Assembly: GCF_003626655.1 (NCBI RefSeq)
Contig: NZ_RBAN01000009.1
Location: forward strand, 1-64,000
Direction of reading: 5' to 3'
DNA length: 64,000 bases
Source of the DNA: Micromonospora costi
GTDB lineage: Bacteria > Actinomycetota > Actinomycetes > Mycobacteriales > Micromonosporaceae
Shown: positions 15,927 to 24,927 of the stretch, in pieces
Layout of the letters: every line of letters begins with the position of its first letter
Position numbering within the stretch: the stretch's first letter is position 1
Notes under the pieces: model-generated
What the model was told of the DNA's origin: nothing
The model's input: the letters and a program-made list of their open reading frames with translations, nothing else
Database searches by the model: none
Made by a program: the position numbers and the translations under genes

Positions 15927-16766
15927 TCAACCCTTGACCGCGCCGGCGAGCGACCCGGACGAGAGCCGGCGTTGCATGAACGCGAAGAAGATCAGGCTGG
16001 GCAGGGTGGCCAGCAGCGAACCGGCCGCCAGGGGGCCCAGGCGGGCGGTGCCCTCGATGCCGACGAACCGGGCCAGGGCGACCGGCAGGGTCGCCAGCTC
16101 GGGTGTCTTGACCAGCACCAGGGCGAAGAAGAACTCGTTCCAGGCGGAGATGAAGGAGAACAGCGCGGTCGCCACGAGGCCCGGGGCGAGCAGCGGGAAC
16201 ACCACCCGGCGCAGCACCTGGAGGCGGCTGGCGCCGTCGACGCTGGCCGCCTCCTCCAGTTCGCGGGGGATGTTGCGGACGAAGCCCTGCAGCATCCACA
16301 GCGCGAAGGGCAGCGCCCAGACCACGTAGATGAGCACCAACCCGGCGTGCGTGTTGGCCAGCCCGACCTGCCGCAGGATCAGGAAGATCGGAATGATCAG
16401 CAGCACGAACGGGAACAGCTGGGACAGCAGCACCCAGCCCAGCGCCGCGGTGCCGAGCTTCGAGCGGAACCGCGCGAGCGCGTACGACGCGGGCATGGCG
16501 ACCAGCACGGTGAGCACCGCCGAGGCGAGCGACACCTGAAGGCTGTTCAGCGCGGCCCGGCCCAGATCCTGCTCGGTGAAGGCCTGGACGAAGTTCTGCA
16601 CGGTGGGGTTGCTCGGGATGAGCGAGGGGTGCAGCTGCACCAGCTCGCGCGGCGGCTTGAACGCCGTCGAGAGGAGCCAGACGAGCGGGAACCCGAGGAA
16701 GATCAGGTAGCCGGCGAGGGCCAGGTACTGCAACGCCCGACCGGTGCGGCTCGGCCTGCCAAACAT
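15927..16766 (-). CDS. Sugar ABC transporter permease, MalG-like
   Basis: A 279-residue membrane protein with six hydrophobic segments. The first, LAGYLIFLGFPLVWLLSTAF, is near residues 16-35, and the large N-terminal loop carries TVQNFVQAF. The cytoplasmic EAA loop reads EEAASVDGASRLQVLRRVVFPLLAPG at about residues 186-211, which contacts the ATPase. The ending SGSLAGAVKG is typical of MalG/LacG-type subunits. Its ATG follows the partner permease stop by a single base, so the two are coupled. It forms a heterodimeric channel with that partner and imports the ligand bound by the adjacent lipoprotein. Confidence 0.92.
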   Translation of the reverse strand: MFGRPSRTGRALQYLALAGYLIFLGFPLVWLLSTAFKPPRELVQLHPSLIPSNPTVQNFVQAFTEQDLGRAALNSLQVSLASAVLTVLVAMPASYALARFRSKLGTAALGWVLLSQLFPFVLLIIPIFLILRQVGLANTHAGLVLIYVVWALPFALWMLQGFVRNIPRELEEAASVDGASRLQVLRRVVFPLLAPGLVATALFSFISAWNEFFFALVLVKTPELATLPVALARFVGIEGTARLGPLAAGSLLATLPSLIFFAFMQRRLSSGSLAGAVKG

Positions 16767-16767
16767 G

Positions 16768-17703
16768 TCAGTTCGCCTCCCTCAGCCGGCGCCGGAGATA
16801 GACGGCGAGCAGCGCCACGATGATCACGACCATGACGTTGCCGAGCGCCGCCGCGTAGCCGTAGTTGCCGTAGCGGAACGCCTCCTCGTAGGCGAAGAGC
16901 ATCGGCAGCATGGTCTTGCCGCCCGGCCCGCCCGCGGTGAGGACGTAGACCAGGCCGAACGAGTTGAAGTTCCAGATGAAGTCCAGCGAGGTGATCGCCA
17001 CGATGACCGGGGCCAGGGCGGGCAACGTCACGTGCCGGAACCGGTGCCAGGTGCTCGCCCCGTCCACCGCCGCCGCCTCGTGCAGCTCGCGTGCCACGCC
17101 CTGGAGACCGGCCAGCAGGACGACGGTGGTCTGCGGCATGCCGGCCCAGACGCCCACGATGATCACCGCGGGCAGGGCGGTGCTGAAGTCGCCGAGCCAG
17201 TTCGTCCGCAGCCCGTCGGCCCCGATCCGGTGGAAGAACTCGTTGAGCAGGCCGGCGTCCGGGTGGTAGACGAGCTTCCAGAGGATGCCGACCACGACCG
17301 GCGGCATCGCCCAGGGCACCACGGCGAGCACCCGCGCCACGCCCCGGAACCGCAGCTGCTGGTTGAGCAGCAGGGCCAGGCCGAGGGCGAGCAGGAACTG
17401 CAGCACGGTCACCCCGAGGGCCCAGAGCAGACCGATCTTGAACGAGTTCCAGAACAGCTCATCGCCGAGGAGTTCCCGGTAGTTCGCGAGGCCGGTGAAG
17501 GACACCTCGACGTTGCGCCCGGCCCGGGCGTCGGTGAAGCCGAGGTAGATGCCGCGCAGCAGCGGGAACACCGACAGCACGAGGATCGGCAGCAGCGACG
17601 GCAGCAGCAGCAGGTAGATGGCGGTCCGGTCGGACCGGGACCGGGTCCGGCGGCGCGTCCGCCCGGCCCGTTCGACGTCCGGCCGCTCGGCCAGCGTGGT
17701 CAT
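16768..17703 (-). CDS. Sugar ABC transporter permease, MalF-like
   Basis: A 311-residue permease of the MalF/UgpA type. A basic N-terminus (RRRTRSRSDRT) precedes helix 1, YLLLLPSLLPILVLSVFPLL. Further helices follow, and the EAA loop reads HEAAAVDGASTWHRFRHVTLPALAP near residues 215-239. The end is basic (YLRRRLREAN). The ATG overlaps the LacI stop (ATGA at 17700-17703), tying transporter expression to the regulator message. It pairs with the MalG-like subunit next to it. The unit therefore imports its own inducer, probably the ligand that releases the LacI repressor. Confidence 0.92.
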   Translation of the reverse strand: MTTLAERPDVERAGRTRRRTRSRSDRTAIYLLLLPSLLPILVLSVFPLLRGIYLGFTDARAGRNVEVSFTGLANYRELLGDELFWNSFKIGLLWALGVTVLQFLLALGLALLLNQQLRFRGVARVLAVVPWAMPPVVVGILWKLVYHPDAGLLNEFFHRIGADGLRTNWLGDFSTALPAVIIVGVWAGMPQTTVVLLAGLQGVARELHEAAAVDGASTWHRFRHVTLPALAPVIVAITSLDFIWNFNSFGLVYVLTAGGPGGKTMLPMLFAYEEAFRYGNYGYAAALGNVMVVIIVALLAVYLRRRLREAN

Positions 17704-18908
17704 GAGCTCGCCCCTTCGCTGGACGGGTGGGTCGGCGCCGGACCCGCCGGCCCGGCGAACGGGTCGGTGATCGGCCCGGCGAGCGGGTCAGTGGACGGCC
17801 GGGGCGCCGGCGGCGCCGGTTGCCCGGCCTCGCCGGCGGTCAGCGGCTCGCCGGCGGTCGGCGCCCTGTCGGCGGTCGGCGACGGCCCGGCGCTGGAGGC
17901 CCGGACGACGAGGCCGGGTGGCACCTGCTCGCGTCGGGGCGGCAGGGCCGGGTCGGCGATGCGTTGCAGGAGCAGTTCGGCGGCCCGCCGGCCGCGCTCG
18001 GCCGAACCGAGCGAGACGCTGGAGAGCTGGGGAAACATCATCCGGGCCAGCTCGGTGTCGTCCATGCCGACGAGGGCGACGTCCTCGGGCACCCGGCGCC
18101 CCGCGGCGAGCAGGGCGTGCAGCGCGCCGACCGCGATGAGGTCGTTGGCGCAGAGCAGGGCGTCGGGTTCGGTGCGGGCGAGGAGCCGTTCGGTGGCGGC
18201 CCGGCCGGCCGCGTACTGGAAGTCGCCCACCTCGACCAGGTCCTCGTCGAGCGGGATGTCGTGCCGGGCCAGGGCGGCCCGGAAGCCGGCGTCGCGGGCC
18301 GCGCCGGGGACCGTGTCGAGGGGGCCGTTGACGAACCCGATCCGCCGCCGGCCGCCCGCGACCAGGTGGTCCACGGCCAGGGCCACGCCGTGCCGGGAGT
18401 CGGTGCGGACGTTGTCGACCGGCGCGTCCGCGCCGAGCTGGCCGACCACCACCACCGGCACCGGGCTGTCCACGAGGGCCGCGAGGTGGTCGGCGGTGAC
18501 GCGGATCGGCGAGATGATCATCCCGTCGACGTACCGGTTGGCGAGCCGCCGCAGCAGTGCGGTCTCGTTGTCGATGCGCCCGCCCGTGGCGTGCACGAGC
18601 AGCTGCCGGCCGGAGGAGGCGACGACCGATTCGATGGCCCGCATCATGGCCACGTACACCGGGTTGCCGATGTCCTCGACGGCGAGCGCCACGAGGCCGG
18701 TGCGCTGCGACTGCAGGGAGCGGGCGATGGCGTTCGGGACGTAGCCGACCTCGGCGGCCGCCGCGCGGACCTTGCGGATGGTCTCGGCGCTGCCGCCGAC
18801 GCCGTTGAGGACGCGGGAGGCGGACGCGATCGAGACGCCGGCGCGGGCCGCGACGGTGTGCACCGTGGGCCGGCCGTCGGCCGGTTCCTGTAAACGTTTA
18901 CGCCCCAC
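17700..18908 (-). CDS. LacI-family transcriptional regulator of the ribosidic-compound operon
   Basis: A 402-residue LacI regulator. The HTH is VHTVAARAGVSIASASRVLNG at residues about 16-36, with the hinge EVGYVPNAIARSLQ, then a periplasmic-binding-protein-like core from NPVYVAMMRAIE to QVPPGLVVRASS. The last 55 residues are a low-complexity Pro/Ala/Gly/Thr tail (TADRAPTAGEPLTAGEAG and similar), absent from most LacI proteins. The GTG at 18908 is chosen because GGAGGT lies 8 nt upstream, even though this adds 15 residues before the HTH. An AAACGTTT operator core sits in codons 4-6, so the repressor could block its own elongation. It is the first gene of the unit and overlaps the first permease gene. 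Confidence 0.9.
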   Translation of the reverse strand: MGRKRLQEPADGRPTVHTVAARAGVSIASASRVLNGVGGSAETIRKVRAAAAEVGYVPNAIARSLQSQRTGLVALAVEDIGNPVYVAMMRAIESVVASSGRQLLVHATGGRIDNETALLRRLANRYVDGMIISPIRVTADHLAALVDSPVPVVVVGQLGADAPVDNVRTDSRHGVALAVDHLVAGGRRRIGFVNGPLDTVPGAARDAGFRAALARHDIPLDEDLVEVGDFQYAAGRAATERLLARTEPDALLCANDLIAVGALHALLAAGRRVPEDVALVGMDDTELARMMFPQLSSVSLGSAERGRRAAELLLQRIADPALPPRREQVPPGLVVRASSAGPSPTADRAPTAGEPLTAGEAGQPAPPAPRPSTDPLAGPITDPFAGPAGPAPTHPSSEGASS

Positions 18909-19000
18909 GTCCTGGCACCTCCACCCGATTCTGTAAACGTTTCCGGGGAGTCTGCGCCGGTCTCCCGGGAGAGGTCAAGGGCTCGTTACGAAAACGTTTC
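18890..19000 (-). promoter_or_regulatory. Promoter with three LacI-type operators
   Basis: Three copies of the LacI-type core AAACGTTT are present. O1 is in the 12-bp palindrome GTAAACGTTTAC at 18890-18901, O2 is GTAAACGTTTCC at 18933-18944, and O3 is GAAAACGTTTCC near 18990-19001. Reading the minus strand, TTGACC (18973-18978) and CAGACT (18949-18954) with an 18-bp spacer make a plausible promoter. O3 would lie upstream of -35, O2 at the start of transcription and O1 inside the first codons of the LacI gene. This supports autorepression and control of the entire downstream unit. Confidence 0.75.
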
Positions 19001-19001
19001 C

Positions 19002-19335
19002 AACGCCGTCACGCACGGGTCGGCGACGAGTATGCGCAGGTTGCGGCCGTCAACCGCTCTCGACGGCCGCCTTCACGGGCAGGCCGACCACGGCAGGGAC
19101 GCGGAGAGTCGCGACGGCGCCGCGTGGCCGGGCGCCGGGCGGCGGGCGGCGGGGCGTGGCCGGGGCGCCGGGCGGCGGGGCCGCGGCGTGGAGAGTCAGG
19201 ACGGCCGCGACGCGGTCGCCGGCGCAAGGGTCGAGGGCCGGGGCCGCCGCCATGATGCGCGGTCGGCGCGCCCCGATAGGGGACAGCGCCTCCGCCATGC
19301 TGCGTGGTCAGCGCCGCCCCCGGGGGGAGTGAGGC
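19002..19335. other. Gene-free stretch with imperfect direct repeats
   Basis: No convincing gene is seen. Two imperfect direct repeats occur: about 23 bp at 19247 and 19292 (CCGCCATGATGCG and CCGCCATGCTGCG type), and about 25 bp at 19124 and 19156 (GTGGCCGGGCGCCGGGCGGC type). A weak minus-strand frame crosses it but has no ribosome-binding site. Confidence 0.45.
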
Positions 19336-20025
19336 TCAGGAGCGGCGTTCGCGTTCCTGGGCGAGCCGCTCGTCGAGGCGGCCCAGCTCGTAGATCGCGT
19401 TCAGGTTGGTGGGCAGGCGGGTGACGTTCCCGCTGGTCTCGTCGACCTCGGCCGGTGGCACCGGCGCGCCGCCGGTCGACGGCGTGGCGGGCGACGGGGC
19501 GACCGCCGGGCGGCGACGGCGCACGATCAGGGCCACCGGCACCGCCAGCACGCCGACCGCGAGCATCATGGCGGCCCACCGCATCAGCGGGTCCGGCTGG
19601 ACGGCGGCGGGCGCGGCGAGCCCCTGAGACGTGGTCGGGTCGCCCGGAACGCCGACCGCGGGTGGCGGCGTGCCCGTCACCACGACCACCGGGTCACCCA
19701 GCCCACCGCGGGGCCCCGCCGGCCCCGGAGCGCCCGGAGGGCCCGGCACCCCGGCCGGTGCGCTGGTCGGCACGCCGCTCGGCGTACCCGCCGGCGGCAC
19801 CACCGGGGCGGACGAGGGAACCGCCGTGACGGAGGGGCCCGCCGTCGGTGAAGTGGGCGTCGGGGTCGGGGTCGGCGTGCCACCACCCCCCGCGCCCAGC
19901 AGGCCGTCGACGAGGCTTCCGACACCGCCGAGCAGACTACCGACCGGCCCGGCAGACGGCGTCGGGGACGGCGCGGGCGCGGGCGCCAGCGCGAGGGTCA
20001 GGGCGAGCGCGGCCACGACCGGCAT
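19336..20025 (-). CDS. Proline-rich secreted/membrane-anchored protein with collagen-like stretch
   Basis: I do not recognise a family. The 229-residue product starts with a hydrophobic segment (PVVAALALTLALAPAPAP), followed by GPVGSLLGGVGSLVDGLLG, which may be an amphipathic membrane-associated helix. A long Pro/Thr/Ser region follows, including a short collagen-like stretch GPPGAPGPAGPRGG near residue 96. A single transmembrane helix (WAAMMLAVGVLAVPVALIV) at about 150-168 is followed by four arginines and a cytoplasmic tail ending YELGRLDERLAQERERRS. The start is supported by AGAGGTG 5 nt before the ATG. The layout suggests an anchored surface stalk. No neighbouring gene indicates a role. 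Confidence 0.65.
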   Translation of the reverse strand: MPVVAALALTLALAPAPAPSPTPSAGPVGSLLGGVGSLVDGLLGAGGGGTPTPTPTPTSPTAGPSVTAVPSSAPVVPPAGTPSGVPTSAPAGVPGPPGAPGPAGPRGGLGDPVVVVTGTPPPAVGVPGDPTTSQGLAAPAAVQPDPLMRWAAMMLAVGVLAVPVALIVRRRRPAVAPSPATPSTGGAPVPPAEVDETSGNVTRLPTNLNAIYELGRLDERLAQERERRS

Positions 20026-20201
20026 GGTTCACCTCTGAAGGGGTCGATATGTGAGGCACCGTACCGCACGCTGAGCCACCGCGGGATGACCCCCCGGTGT
20101 GCCCGACGTGCGGCACGCCCGCCCGCACGACTCCGTCGAGGTCGCGCGGACCGGCGCGGGGAATGCCGCCACATCCCCCGCGCCGGGCGCGCACCGTCCG
20201 G

Positions 20202-20626
20202 TCAGGACGGCAGACCACCGACCTGACTGTTGATCCAGGACCGGGCCACGATGGAGGTGTCCAGTTCGTACGCCACGGTCGGCGCGGAACCGCAGCCCCG
20301 GGTCGGGCATGTCTGACCCCAGCCGATGATCCGGGTCGCCGTGCCCACCGCGCCCGACGTGGTCGGGATCGGCGCCAGTGCGTGGCTCACCGAGCCGGCC
20401 AGTTGCTGGCCGGTGTGCCGGGCAGGAGCCGGACGGTGGTGACCCGGCTGTTCCAGATCTGCGCGGCCTGGTCGAAGTTGGTGCGGAACTCGCCGACGCG
20501 GCTGGCGCCGTAGTGGACCGTCCGCACGGCGGAGGCGCCGGCCGCGGTGGCGACCTGCATCCCGGCCGCCGCCAGGATCGCCGCCAGGGCGGCCGTCGCG
20601 GCGCGCAGCACTTGTCGTCGGAACAT
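20202..20626 (-). pseudogene. Mosaic protease remnant: snapalysin-like start joined to trypsin-like fragments
   Basis: An intact start (GGGGAG before the ATG) leads into a signal peptide, then TVHYGASRVGEFRTNFDQAA and QIWNSRVTTVRL, which match the beginning of snapalysin-type small metalloproteases. That frame stops at 20387 before any HExxH zinc motif. From about 20408 another frame reads PTTSGAVGTATRIIGWGQTC and PTRGCGSAP, a trypsin-like segment, running directly into a trypsin C-terminus (RSWINSQVGG) with the catalytic Ser region missing. Pieces of two unrelated secreted proteases thus appear fused by deletions. No active enzyme can be made. Family matches are from memory and need a search. 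Confidence 0.65.
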
Positions 20627-20777
20627 CACGTACTCCCCTGGTCCCTCGCCGGCAGCGTCGCCGACATTGATGCACGTGGATGCAGATGCCCGGTCCCCGA
20701 AATGCGACATACCGGAAACGTCATACCGCGAACCGGCCCGGGTCAGCCGCCGCGCGGGACCGGGGCCGCCACAGCCT

Positions 20778-21907
<1,130 letters not shown>

Positions 21908-21911
<4 letters not shown>

Positions 21912-22750
21912 GGGCCGCTGATCCAACGGTCGCGGAGGCTCGCGAGGATGACCACCGACACGGTGAGCAGGACGAGGCTGAGCACGATGGCGGCCTGCAG
22001 GTCGGTCTCCAGCGCCAGGTAGACGGCGAGCGGCATGGTCTGCGTACGGCCCGGGAAGTTGCCGGCGAACGTGATGGTCGCGCCGAACTCCCCCAGCGCG
22101 CGGGCCCAGCACAGGACGGCGCCGGCCGCGATGCCGGGCGCGACGAGCGGCAACGTGACGTGGGTGAACGTGGTCCACCGGCTCGCGCCGAGGGTGGCGG
22201 CGGCCTCCTCGTACCGGCCGTCGGCGCCGCGGAGCGCACCCTCGACCGCGATCACGAGGAACGGCATGGCGACGAACGCCTCGGCGAGGACGACGCCGGT
22301 CGTGGTGAACGGAAGCGTGACGCCGAACGTCGAGTCGAGCCAGCCGCCCAGCAGCCCCCGGCGGCCGAAGACGAGCAGCAGCGCCACGCCGCCGACCACC
22401 GGGGGCAGCACGAGCGGCACCGTCACGAGGGCGCGTACGACGCGACGGCCCGGGAAGTCCACGCGGGCGAGGAGCCATGCGAGGGGCACACCGAGCGCCA
22501 GGCACAGCAGCGTGGCGGCGGTGGCCGTGACCACCGACAGGCGCAGCGCGGTGAGCACGCCGGGCTCGGTGAGACGCTGCGGAAGCGTGCTCCACGGGGC
22601 CCTGACGAGCAGCCCGGCCAGCGGCAGGACGAGGAAGAGCAGGCCGAGCGCGGCGGGCAGCAGCAGCGCCACGGGTACGCGGCCGGTGCGTCGGGGCCGG
22701 CGTGGTGGCGCCGCCGGCGCGGGCGACGCCACGTCGTCGAGCAGGGTCAC
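21908..22750 (-). CDS. modB: Molybdate ABC transporter permease
   Basis: A 280-residue permease with about six hydrophobic segments, the first being VALLLPAALGLLFLVLPLAG at residues 26-45. The CysW/ModB-type features are PLVLPPVVGGVALLLVFGRR, the EAA loop YEEAAATLGASRWTTFTHVT and LPLVAPGIAAGAVLCWARALGEFGATITFAGN, a characteristic ModB signature. The GTG start lies 2 nt after the modA TAG. It forms the homodimeric channel for molybdate. Its stop overlaps the modC start, so translation of the two is linked. Confidence 0.92.
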
Positions 22751-22752
22751 GG

Positions 22753-23556
22753 CTATGGCACCTGGAATCCGGCCTCGGTGAGGACGGCCCGCCCGGTGTC
22801 GGAGAGCACGTGGTCGACGAACGCCCGCGCGGCCGGCTTGTTGGGCGCGTTCTTCAGCACGACGATCGGGTAGTCGTTGACGGCCCCGGACGACTCGGGG
22901 AACTCGACGCCGTCGACGTCCGCGGCAGCGGCCCTCACGTCGGTGCGGTAGACCAGCGCCGCGTCCACCTCACCGAGCTTCACCTTGGCCAGGGCCGCTT
23001 TGACGTCCTGCTCAAGGGTGACCGGGGTGAGCGTCACGCCGGCCGCGTCGAGCGCCTTCGTCGCGGCCGCACCGCACGGGACCTGCTCCGCGCAGAGGGC
23101 GACCTTCGCGTCGGGCTTCGTGAGGTCGGTCAGGCCGGTCACCCCGTGCGGGTTGCCCTTCGGCACCGCGATGACGAGCTGGTTCCGCACGAAGGTGGTC
23201 GGGCTGCCGGCGCCGTTGCCGGCGTCGGTGACGGTCCTCATGGTGGCGGGCGCGGCGGAGGCGAAGACGTCGGCCGGAGCGCCCTGGTTGATCTGGGTGG
23301 CCAGGGCGGAACTTCCGGCGAAGCTGAACGTGACCGTCGTGCCTGGATGGGCCGCCTCGAAGTCCCTGCCGATCCGGGTGAACGACTCGGTCAGCGACGC
23401 GGCGGCGAGGACGGTCAGGTTGCCACTCACCGTCGTCGCGCCGCCGCTGCCACCCGGCTGAGGGCCGGCCGGATCGTCGCCGCCGCAACCGGCCAGGCCG
23501 GTCACCGCGAGCGCGACGACCACCGCCAGGGCGGCGCGGAATCGTGGTGCGCTCAC
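22753..23556 (-). CDS. modA: Molybdate-binding lipoprotein
   Basis: A 267-residue lipoprotein with lipobox GLAGC (Cys24). The ModA pattern is clear: LTVLAAASLTESFTRIGRDF, FSFAGSSALATQINQGAPADVFASA, NQLVIAVPKGNP, KVALCAEQVPCGAAATKAL, and VKAALAKVKLGEVDAALVYRTDV. Ser residues in the AAASLT and AGSSALA segments would hold the oxyanion. The ATG overlaps the stop of the HTH-TOBE gene by ATGA. It captures molybdate, or tungstate, outside the membrane and passes it to ModB. Confidence 0.92.
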   Translation of the reverse strand: MSAPRFRAALAVVVALAVTGLAGCGGDDPAGPQPGGSGGATTVSGNLTVLAAASLTESFTRIGRDFEAAHPGTTVTFSFAGSSALATQINQGAPADVFASAAPATMRTVTDAGNGAGSPTTFVRNQLVIAVPKGNPHGVTGLTDLTKPDAKVALCAEQVPCGAAATKALDAAGVTLTPVTLEQDVKAALAKVKLGEVDAALVYRTDVRAAAADVDGVEFPESSGAVNDYPIVVLKNAPNKPAARAFVDHVLSDTGRAVLTEAGFQVP

Positions 23557-23978
23557 GGGCTGGTCCTTCCCCTGTTTCCGGCGGTCGTCGCGGGCTTCTC
23601 CACCACGACCGTGGTCGACTTGATCACCGCTACCGCCACCGAACCCACCGCCAGGCCGAGCTCGTCGACGGCCTCCCGGCTCATCAGCGAGACGATCCGG
23701 AACGGGCCGGCCTGGATGTCCACCTGCGCCATCACCGCGTCCTTCAGGACGGCGGTCACGATGCCCCGCAGCCGGTTGCGCGCCGACGACTCCTCGGCAC
23801 GCTCCTCCGGGTCGGCGGCCTGCGCCCGCACGAACGCGGCCAGGTCGGCTCCCTCGATGAGCCGGTGCCCCTGGTCGTCGCGTGCGGCGGCGAGGCGGCC
23901 CGCGTCCACCCAGCGCCGCACGGTGTCCGTGCTGACGCCGAGCAGCTCGGCCGCCTCACTCATCCGGAACACCGTCAC
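23553..23978 (-). CDS. HTH-TOBE (Mop) molybdate-responsive regulator
   Basis: A 141-residue protein opening VTVFRMSEAAELLGVSTDTV with a MerR/excisionase-like DNA-binding helix pair (RRWVDAGRLAAARDDQGHRL, residues 21-40). Residues 68-131 are a single TOBE/Mop domain: RNRLRGIVTAVLKDAVMAQV and AGPFRIVSLMSREAVDELGL, then SVAVAVIKSTTVVV, which binds molybdate. Such small HTH-TOBE proteins are usual companions of actinobacterial mod operons and are thought to sense molybdate and regulate the importer. The GTG at 23978 lies about 7 nt from a -10-like TAGGGT, so the message may be leaderless. It overlaps modA by 4 nt. Confidence 0.88.
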   Translation of the reverse strand: MTVFRMSEAAELLGVSTDTVRRWVDAGRLAAARDDQGHRLIEGADLAAFVRAQAADPEERAEESSARNRLRGIVTAVLKDAVMAQVDIQAGPFRIVSLMSREAVDELGLAVGSVAVAVIKSTTVVVEKPATTAGNRGRTSP

Positions 23979-23985
23979 GGACGCC

Positions 23986-24015
23986 ACCCTAGCCGACCGC
24001 ACCTGCGGCTCTGAA
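23986..24015 (-). promoter_or_regulatory. Putative leaderless promoter of the mod operon
   Basis: On the minus strand TTCAGA (24010-24015) and TAGGGT (23986-23991) are separated by 18 bp, and transcription would begin within one or two bases of the GTG at 23978. There is no ribosome-binding sequence before that codon. The assignment is from pattern only. Confidence 0.4.
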
Positions 24016-24104
24016 GGGGCCGAACGCGCCGTATCCACGATGACTGTTCCCTTATCGAGGCCGCATCTGCATGACGGGAGGATGGCTGGTGGCGTGGGGC
24101 CGGG

Positions 24105-24792
24105 GTGGGAGACCTGACCGACGAGCAGGTGCGCAGGTGGGCCGACGTTCTCGACCACCTCGTCGCGGCCGTGCCGCCGGGGCGCATAACGGTGGTCGTC
24201 GACGGCGGCACGCACGCGGACGTGGTGGCGGACAGTCTCGCCGACGCCCTGCGCGCGACCGGCCGCCCGTGTGCCCGCCTGACCGACGTCACACCGCTCG
24301 CCGACGAGGACGCCTGGCGCGCCGAGCACGCCCCCGACACGGTGGCTCGCGCCGACGGTCCGCGCTGGCGACGCGGCCGCCACGTGGGACACGACGTTCG
24401 GCGACGACCTGCCCGCGTACGCCGCGGCCGTCGCCGAGGCCGCGCTTCCCGCCGGCGCCGTCGTCGTCGACGTCGGATGCGGCACCGGCCGGGCCCTGCC
24501 CGACGGCGGCGTCGACGCCGTCTTCGCCGCGGGGCTGCTCACCCACCTGCCCGACCCCGAGGCCGGGTTACGCGAACTCGCCCGGATCACCCGGCCCGGG
24601 GGCACGCTCGTGCTCTTCCATCCGTCCGGGCGGGCCGCCCTCGCCGCCCGCCACGGCCGGGCGCTGCGCCCCGACGAGCCCCTGGCCGAGACTCCCCTGC
24701 GCGCCTCGGCCGACCGGACGGGGTGGACGGTCACCACCTACGACGACCCGCCGCACCGCTTCTTCGCCACCGCCGTCCGGCGGGCCCTCTGA
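24105..24792 (+). pseudogene. Decayed locus: kinase-like N-terminus joined to a deleted SAM methyltransferase
   Basis: From a GTG at 24105 one frame reads VPPGRITVVVDGGTHADVVA, then DALRATGRPCARLTDVTP and DEDAWRAEHAPDTVARADG. It resembles the start of uridine-kinase-like P-loop proteins, but the Walker A lysine is gone. Near 24360 the sense shifts to another frame with TWDTTFGDDLPAYAAAVAEA, the SAM-binding motif VVVDVGCGTGRALP, and then at once DGGVDAVFAAGLLTHLPDPE and AGLRELARITRPGG. The usual 60 or so residues between motif I and the DxVxA segment are absent. Thus a class I methyltransferase lacks its start and centre. The end (HRFFATAVRRAL) is intact. Identification of the first part is uncertain. 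Confidence 0.6.
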
Positions 24793-24927
24793 CCCTCCCG
24801 TCTGTTGCCCGGCCGTTACCCCACGGCGAAGCCACGGTGGCCGTACGCGCCGACCGTCGACGTCGAGGCCACCGCACGGCGACACGACCGGCGGGGCCGT
24901 CGAGGAGCGACCCGACGGGAGACGACG

